From Glandiceps talaboti (lineage: Eukaryota; Hemichordata; Enteropneusta; Spengelidae): 64,000 nt of DNA. The DNA is taken from assembly GCF_964340395.1 (NCBI RefSeq), contig NC_135571.1, forward strand, positions 1,145,001 through 1,209,000, given 5' to 3'. Positions within the stretch are counted from its first letter, which is position 1. Each line of letters opens with the position of its first letter. The translations under genes were made by a program, and so were the position numbers. This document shows, piece after piece, positions 41,616 to 64,000 of the stretch. The notes below the pieces were generated by a model that had not been told where the DNA came from, made no database searches, and saw only the letters and a list, made by a program, of their open reading frames with translations.

Positions 41616-42492
41616 TAGCACCTTTGAAATATCTTTTAAATACACCAGTAGTCCAAATCACATGCCTTGAGGGGTCCTATGCTACAAATATCTATCCAGT
41701 AACTTTAGCATTCTTATGTAAATCTTTGTTTCTAAGGTGACATTGACTGTGATTTATGAACATTTATGAAAGTTTCCCCGAGAGAACTCTGACATCTTGC
41801 AAATAAACAGAATTCAACATATTGGTCTAAACTTGCCAAACCTACTTACATGGTGGTTGTGACAGCATGTAATGTGAAGTTACCATTGAATAGCTACCTT
41901 CTTGCTTGCATGTTTACTACAACACACCTTGCTAGGGAGAAGAGCGCCCTCAAACAGTATTTTCATGGTAGTCTTTTGTTTTTATTATAAACTTGCAAAT
42001 GACTCATATGTTACTAATACATTCAATGATCCTTTTGGTCAGTGATAGATCAATGAGATCACATTGCTATCATGTGGTATTGATATTATGAATTGTATTT
42101 TTTTGTTAATCATATCGAAACAGTGACCTGAGTTTTTATTTAGCACTTCCCCAAATTTAGTCTAGCTGCTACTGGTAGACCTTCTGGCTTTCTTCTGATA
42201 CAATACAAGTGACTGAAGAATGTCCACCCTCAATAGTAATCGACCATAGGTCTCTTGTCTAGCAGCAAGACTGTAATGCCAAACTACTCAAAGTATGTTA
42301 TAATTATTACCCCAGGTATGGACCAATAGTAGCACAACAACCTTCTATACTTCAATTCCCCAGGGAGTACCATACAATCCATTACAGCTCCTGTAAGCAC
42401 ATGGGATGAAATTTGAGATTCAATCAATCGGGCTTGAAACCATGGTACACATTGACTTATTGTTCCCTGTTCTCTTTTTCTCTTTATTACAG

Positions 42493-57259
<14,767 letters not shown>

Positions 57260-57770
57260 CTATGGAAACCAAAAGGCAATACCTAAATTTCAAAAGAAGG
57301 CAATATTTTTTACAGTTATTGTATGTTTCATAACTTACAAGGTAGTTTACTGAACGTAAAGCGAATTCAGAGATCGATATGCTAATTAGGTATAGTTTGA
57401 CTAGCGCCCTCTATCACTGTAATCTGTTAAGGTACTTTTAGCAGGATGTCTTTGAGTGTTACTATAGTGATAGATGATGGTTATCATTGGTTGCTTTCTT
57501 CCTGATATAACCAGATGAAATAGGACACGTGTTGGAATTCACCACTCTTGTATTTACTCTCTACTGAATAATGCACACAGTTTTATAAAAATACATTTTG
57601 AAATGTCCTGAAAGGCATGCTGAAATACAACTAACGCAACCAAAAATTATATGACATGTGAATATAATATTTTACTTGACCGATGAAAACATTGATAGAG
57701 TCACACCTTCTTCAAAGTTATGCAAGCCAACATGAAACACTGTTTTTTAGGATCTTAAAGGGAAATGCCA
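57260..57770 (+). other. Likely 3' untranslated region of the channel gene
   Basis: Follows the stop codon with no further coding sequence. No strong AATAAA close by; the nearest plain one (58086-58091) lies within the downstream foldback element, so the transcript end is not defined. Confidence 0.4.
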
Positions 57771-58301
57771 CTTCAAGAAATAGATGTATTTTCGTAAACT
57801 TTGGGTTGTGGAGAGTCATTTCATGATTTCTCATCACAAATTTAGTGTGATTGCCAAAAAACACCAAATTGAAACTCTGTGTCACGTCTATTGTTCTTTA
57901 ATACACTGGTCCACCATTGCATCATGGGACTTAGCAGATATACATATTCATGAGATGGACACTGAATATTCATGACTCCTAAGTGCTTATTACTGTTTGA
58001 TAGGTAGTCATGAAATATTCAGTGTTCATCCAATGCATATGTATGTCTACTAAGTCCCATGATGCAATGGTTTAACAGTGAACACAATAAAGGTGAAATA
58101 GAGTTTCACATGGTAGGACAAGAAGCAGTCATTAGAATATGGCCAAAAGAAGTTGAAAATTACTTGATTTGATATAAAGTTAGAATTTTTTGACAAGTTT
58201 CAATTTGGTGTTTTTTGGCAATCACGCTAAATTTGTGATGAGAAATCATGAAATGACTCTCCACAACCGAAAGTTTACGAAAATACATCTATGTCTTGAA
58301 G
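57771..58301. mobile_element. Foldback MITE with ~105-bp inverted termini
   Basis: Left terminus CTTCAAGAAATAGATGTATT and right terminus (reverse complement) CTTCAAGACATAGATGTATT stay complementary for about 105 bp, to CAAATTGAAAC. The central part holds a second inverted pair around CATTGCATCATGGGACTTAG and CTAAGTCCCATGATGCAATG. A diverged half occurs at about 41540-41610. Non-coding. Confidence 0.85.
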
Positions 58302-58379
58302 GTTTGTCTTGAAGGTTATGACATCAACTTTGTGTGGTTAAACACACACATACGAAGATATTTTCAAAAGGAGGCTACC

Positions 58380-58960
58380 AGCAACTTTGATGCCAGTCCA
58401 CTCATGCTGGTCCAAGGTTGTTTGTTCCTGAACAGCACCCCTAGTGACCAAAGTATGATTTCTTTTGTTTTTCTGATAACTCTTGGGCGCGTTTAATTTG
58501 CACAATCATGATCATGATTTATCAATCACAATTATGATTTTATGTTTGATAAATACCAATCACAATCATGATTGGTAATCACAGTAATCATGCCCCGAAC
58601 CATGATTTACGTGATTACAAGATGGCAGTCAACGTAATCATAGGGGGATCGTGCGCCCGTGGCTGACGGCAAGTTAGAAATGATGGAAAACATTATGTAC
58701 ATAAATTATGTTCGGTCTGATTGGTAATTTGTTATCATTGTAGTCATTTTGACGATGTAAAATCATTTAATTTATCGGAAATATGCGAAATCGTGATTGA
58801 GCGTTTTGTTTACAACCTGGTTCCGAGAAATGACATCGGATTAATCACAATCATGTTTGGGCAAATCGAATGTGCCTCTGGTCACTTCAGCTGTTTGTTC
58901 ATGAACAGCATCCCTAGTGACCAAAGTATGATTTCTTTTGTTTTTTGTAATAACTGGAAC
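58380..58960. repeat. ~75-bp direct duplication 510 bp apart
   Basis: GAACAGCACCCCTAGTGACC and AAAGTATGATTTCTTTTGTT near 58430 recur as GAACAGCATCCCTAGTGACC and AAAGTATGATTTCTTTTGTT near 58905. Between them lie several AATCATGATT-type palindromes (58505-58615). Confidence 0.8.
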
Positions 58961-58989
58961 TGGGGTTTATTAAACTCATTACTGTAAAC

Positions 58990-60233
58990 AGATTAATCAT
59001 AACTCACATGTTATACAATTTTTGGTTGTGTTTTATATCAAAATAACTAAATACTTCAACATTATGAAAATTAAGATTGTTGACATTAAGTCTGTTCATA
59101 GTATCAAAATAAAAAATGTCAATATGTTCTTATTAATAAATTCACTTGTAGAGTACAGGACAATTTGTTCATAGTAACAAATAATTTGTTATACTTTGAT
59201 ATTGATAACTATGTTCATAGTAACAAATATTCAAATCATAGATTGTTCATAATAGCAAATATTCTAAGTCCATGATTGTTCATAATAAGGAATTATTCAT
59301 ATAGCACTTGTTCATATATTATTCTTTCTAACAAATTGTTCATATTAACAAAATCTTCATTATAGTGATTCCAGATTCATTTTGTTGGGTATTCTATCAC
59401 ATCTCTAGTAATATAGATAGAAAGACAGTTCACATTAACAAAATGGCGTTGGATCAAGCTGTATTTTGAAATCAGTGCAAAAACATACGTTTGACTTTTC
59501 TGTAAGTGTGATTTGTTTTGTTTGTCACTTTATGCAAATATTAGAAACCTTTAGAACAGTTGGCCATGAACAAGAACTATTTATTAGTAGAATCTTTTCA
59601 TATTCAAGATAAAGTCGCTGTCATTTTGTTAATAATGACATAATTATGTGTTCATAATTCCAATCCTGTTGGTATATATTCTTCTATTACACATTTTTTG
59701 AAATATTATTCCAAAAAATTACGTCTTTCAAATCCTATTTTATGAGAAAAAAATATTTCAGCATTAGTAGATTTAGTGTTTTGATTTAAATATGTTAAAT
59801 AGCCAATCACATTTTTAGATTTAGATACTGAATATTCATAGATGTATCATGTTAATATTTATTAGCATATGATTGGTTGTAAAATTTCTCATATTTTTAG
59901 TAGCCAATAAGATTCTAAGAGTAGTTCATGAATATTCATTAATATATCATGTTTTTGAATTTTAAGATCTGATTGGTTGTAATTGTCTTTTAAGTGTGAA
60001 TAAATTTTGTGTGATTAATTCTAACAGAAAAAAAGAAAAAAAAACATCCTTAAAAACTATGCAGATCTGGGCTAATTTACTGATATTTTGGAAGCATTTT
60101 ATGTGTTTTCACTGTAAATTTTGACCTTCAAAACTAAGGGTATCTATCTCATATTGTGTATTTTCACTGTATGTTGTGTATTTTTACTTAATGTCGTGTA
60201 TTTTTACTTAATGTCCTGTATTTGTGGATAAAC
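58990..60233. other. AT-rich downstream region with repeated short motifs
   Basis: Loose repeats of TTGTTCATA-TAACAAAT at 59160-59350. From 59805 to 59990, four CCAAT-type motifs (two CCAAT, two ATTGG) alternate with ATGAATATTCATTAATATAT-like segments in a decayed repeat. No coding exon. Confidence 0.5.
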
Positions 60234-60693
60234 TTAAAGGGGAGCAAACACGAGGCTGGTTTTATTTTAATTGCATTTCGTTATGCTTAATGGGAACCCT
60301 CAAAAGTTATTTTCACCAAACCTACATCGTGCAACCTCTTAAAAGTAGAATTACAAATATTGATAAATCTGGCAAACAAGATGACATCTGTACACTTGGG
60401 TGAGGCATTCTGGGAATGAAACATACAGTAGTATGAAATAACCTTTAACCTTTGCCAAGACAATACTGAAGCTGTTGTTGAAAGATTAGGAGCTTCTCAC
60501 TTTGTTTGTTTTCCCAGCATGCCTCACGCTAGAGTGCAGAAGACTTATTGTTAGCCTCATAATTTGCCAATATTTATAACTCTATTTCAGAAAGGTCACA
60601 TGATGCAGCATTGGTGAATTTAACGTTCTCGGTCTCCTAAGCTTAATGACATGCAGTGCAAATAAAATCAACCTTAGTTTTGTTCCCCTTTTA
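60234..60693. mobile_element. MITE-like element with imperfect inverted termini
   Basis: Left end TTAAAGGGGAGCAAACACGA through TTTTATTT; right end, reverse complemented, TAAAAGGGGAACAAAACTAA through TTTTATTT. An inner inverted pair is GAGGCATTCTGGGAA / TTCCCAGCATGCCTC. About 460 bp, non-coding. Confidence 0.7.
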
Positions 60694-61174
60694 TATTTTG
60701 TATTTTCAAGATAAACTTATAATAATGTCTCAGAGTAAATATTTGATGTAAATTATCATTAACTTATTACCGTTCCTCTGAGAACAAGTTACTGTTTAAA
60801 AATGATTTCATTTTCATCTGTTTTTTATAGCATTTACTTCAACTTTGAGGATGTTTGACATTTGATTCAAGAGTGTTACCATGGTAATTTGTAGTTGTAT
60901 ATTTGTGAAGTGACGAATGTAGTGCTGTGAACTGGAAAATTATTTGCATAAGACTTTATCGTGAAATTTGAAGTCAAATTATCAGAGCGAATGTCAACTT
61001 TGTCATCTGGCATAAAAAGGACGTACCATCTTCAAAGTTATGTCAAGATATATAAGGAATGTGTGAATTTATCAGCATTCCAAAGAACTTGATTGTTTTA
61101 AAATATTGCAAATATAGTCATAGTTAAAGAGGTACAGGGAATAAAAGAGTTTACAGTCAAACCTGGGTCCCCTG

Positions 61175-61290
61175 GTATGTCCCACAAGTCGTGCAAGCTC
61201 CCCTAGCTTTTTGCAAAGTTTCTTCCACAAGTCAAATTGAGCTCCCCTAGCTTTTTGCAAAGAGTCTCCCACAGGCCAAACTAACTATTT
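61175..61290. repeat. ~47-bp tandem duplication
   Basis: Two copies of AGCTCCCCTAGCTTTTTGCA followed by AAG and CCACAAGTC/CCACAGG. Confidence 0.85.
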
Positions 61291-61393
61291 TGCAAAGTGT
61301 ATTTCTCAAATATTGGACAAAATACACAAAACTGTGCATTTATAAAATGTTAATATTTGTACTGGGGTACCAACTCTCTGCACATTATTTAGA

Positions 61394-61777
61394 TTTACAA
61401 CTGCTGACATCAAACTGTGGATGAATGGAACCTGTTACAAACAGTGAAAGTAAACAACTGAATTGGATTAATAACACTTGGCACAGCATGTTGGAAGTAC
61501 AGAGAGAATTGTATAACCTTTCATGGTTTGATAAGAACAGTTTTATGGCCTCTTTATGTGTACATGAAATGCCAGGGGAACTGAAATCTGTTTGTGAACG
61601 TGAACTATTATGTAAAGTGGCAATAAAACTGTTTTTATCAAATAATGTAATGTAATACAAGTCTCTGTACTTCCAACATGTTGTGCCAAGTGTTATTAAT
61701 CCAATTCAGTTGTTTATTTAATTTCCTGTTTGTAACAGGTTCCATTCATGCAAGGTCTGATGTCATCAGTTGTAAAT
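61394..61777. mobile_element. Foldback MITE, family D
   Basis: Almost entirely palindromic over 384 bp: left ACAACTGCTGACATCAAAC and right (reverse complement) ACAACTGATGACATCAGAC, with AACACTTGGCACA-CATGTTG in both arms and a centre near 61585. The open frames across it are mirror images, not genes. Confidence 0.85.
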
Positions 61778-62589
61778 GTCCAAACATAAACAAATAAACA
61801 CTAATCACAATTAAACCACTTGAAATGGTGAGAAAATTATGAAAGCAAGAATTTTCCAGTTCATAGAATGTAGTACTAGTAGAAAACATAAGACGTGCAA
61901 TACATATAGATGTGATACAACAAACTTTGTTAAGAATTAAATGAATATTATCAAATATCTCTACTCTATAAATTTTTAGCTCCATAACAAAATTCATTCA
62001 AAGTACACGCATGTGCAATGACATTTTTTGATGTCAACAATTATTAGTTGCCGAATACTTACATTTTATTTATCACGGCAAATCTGTGACAGAATGGATG
62101 TCATTGGCTACTGGTATGTGAATGTAGCATGTGATTGGATACCAAGAATAATAGCAACCAATCACATGCAGGTTGTCATGTGTTAGTAGACGAATTCTTG
62201 TCAAATGTTTTTAATTTGTCTTACTTTTACAAGAATTGGTTTTTTTGATGTAAAAATTGGAACAAGAACCGCAGAGATAGCATTCTCCACCATCACATGA
62301 AAATGACAGTTAATGACCTCTCACCAAGAACTTGGTTTAATTTAGGTAGAAATGAAAATGTTTACATACGGAGTCACAAATAATTGAAAAATGAATTCCA
62401 AATTTTAATTTGTTTCACACTTTGAATATATTTAATTGTATCATAATGACTATAAATTCTCCAAAAACTAGTCATTTTGTACTTTGGGGGAAATGCCTTC
62501 ATTTACAGTTTAAAATAATAACTAGAGAAAATATCTGTAACGTCTTACTAAACATAATCATTATTTTGAGAGGTCGTTTATAACATTTA

Positions 62590-62730
62590 GACTTTTTAAG
62601 TCTCTGGGTGTAGAGAGCTTCTTGAGATAGTAACACCATACCAAGAAAAGTCTCTGGGTGTAGAGGGGTTCTTGAGATAGTAACACAACGACGAATCTTT
62701 GGGTGTAGAGAGCATCTTGGGATAGTAACC
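62590..62730 (-). repeat. Distant inverted relative of the 22765 minisatellite
   Basis: Three units; the minus strand reads GTTACTATCTCAAGAAG and CTCTCTACACCCAGAGACTT, matching the 22765-23480 unit except for ACACCC replacing AGCTC. Confidence 0.85.
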
Positions 62731-64000
62731 AGACAGGTATATGGACTAACCATACTGGCATCATTGAGTTCTGGTTCATTATGTAAAACACAATGATGAC
62801 TTCAGAGAATATTCCATACAAAAATGTTAAAGCTCTGTGTACAAAAAAGTCTCAACACATGCTGTTTCATGCTGTGGATACACATTTTAAATTTTCTTGG
62901 TTTCAACCCCCTGGTTTGATATATATGTAGACCAGTCCATTATGTGTTTGTAGGGGTGAAATGTTGTCAACTTCTTAACTTTTTCAAGAAATGTACAATG
63001 CAATAATGAGTGATTGTCAGTGATTTTGGTTTCTCTTTTGAAGATGCAATTTTGTAGGAAATGACATTATTTATTGTTATTTTGATGAAAGTACTTAAAG
63101 ACCAGGGTTTCAATCCTCAGTTCTCTATTTGTGATATCTAATCAGTGAACCATAATGATTACAGATAGTTAGTTTATTTAGGACTACCTCTTTCTATATC
63201 TCTGCCAGACATAAATTTTAATCCACATTCAAACTAGTTTTCTGAAATCATGAAAACAAGAGAATTTTGACTGTTCAACACAGAGGGTGTAAAAACACCA
63301 ATAGTCTGATCATGAAGACATGTATATATATATATTAGTAGGATTGAAATATTTATGGAAAACCTTGATTAAACTACTCTTGTATAGTTTTAATACATGT
63401 CTTCAATGTCAATAAAAATTGTCTTCTGGCGTTGTTAATGAAGTTGATGGCATAATTATGTGGGAGTTATCTTGACAATAAATAATACGTTCAAAACCAG
63501 ATTTCACTTCCGTCAATAGCAAGCGATAATTAAGTAGAATTTAGGAAGTAGAATACAATAATTAATTGGAATAATCAGAACCCCCCCCCAACCCATCAAG
63601 AAACGAGAGATAAACTCAGCTTATGTCTTTTTAAATCTACATTACTTGTTACTATATTCTCTAAGTGTTTCAGATTTCTACAAGAGAACTAACTTTTGTT
63701 GAACCTTGTTGATTATGGTGGTATGTCATCAATGAAGACTTGTCATGAGTTTTTCAGACATGTATTAGTACCACCCAGATATTGAACATGTTTTCTTTAA
63801 AGTTCAGATGTTAGCAGGAAAAGCTTACAGTTGCCATGATCACAGTTTATTAAAGTTACAGTTGCCATGGTCACAGTTACCATAGTTAGTTACTATAGTT
63901 ACAACACTTTATAGATATGATTAGGTTTTCATAGAAGCATACTTTGATTTCAAAATAACACAAATAATGTCATTCCTCGTATTGTCTTTTCTTACTTAGC
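62731..64000. other. Non-coding, no exon recognised
   Basis: Short direct repeats GTTACAGTTGCCATG at 63815-63875. Otherwise featureless AT-rich DNA. Confidence 0.5.

Overview
This is AT-rich animal nuclear DNA. It has spliced exons with GT-AG introns, tRNA-derived SINEs, several inverted-repeat (MITE-like) families, a Penelope-like retroelement and a very high density of minisatellites. Nothing looks bacterial. The one recognisable host gene is a KCNQ1-class potassium channel whose exon lengths match those I recall for vertebrate KCNQ1. With the repeat content, this suggests an invertebrate metazoan, probably marine. I cannot assign a phylum from the sequence.

Layout. 1-42492: no host exon recognised. 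This stretch is repeats in non-coding DNA: X-box-bearing repeats (2740-3320), a 51-bp array (9205-9765), two SINEs (10672-10955 and 12600-12975), a 28-bp array of about 54 copies (13805-15335), a large palindrome (21607-21790), a 41/49-bp array (22765-23480), and a block at 25586-28052 where long (TA)n tracts enclose a broken Penelope-like element and two hammerhead-ribozyme-like motifs. Further arrays follow up to 42 kb. 42493-57259 (+): thirteen exons of the channel gene, from S1 to the stop codon, in one unbroken frame (526 complete residues). The exon(s) for the cytoplasmic N-terminus were not found and probably lie upstream of the window. Most of the longer introns carry their own minisatellite. 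One repeats the exon's 5' splice site, and another runs to within about 15 bases of a 3' splice site. 57260-64000: downstream non-coding DNA with three inverted-repeat elements and dispersed copies of upstream repeats.

The channel exons encode voltage sensor (S1-S4), pore (S5-P-S6), calmodulin-binding helices A and B, and a C-terminal coiled coil for tetramer assembly, so they form one complete functional unit apart from the N-terminus. The most unusual non-genic material is the Penelope/hammerhead/(TA)n block, the palindrome-headed repeat family (five copies, all in the same orientation), and the intronic arrays placed against splice sites.
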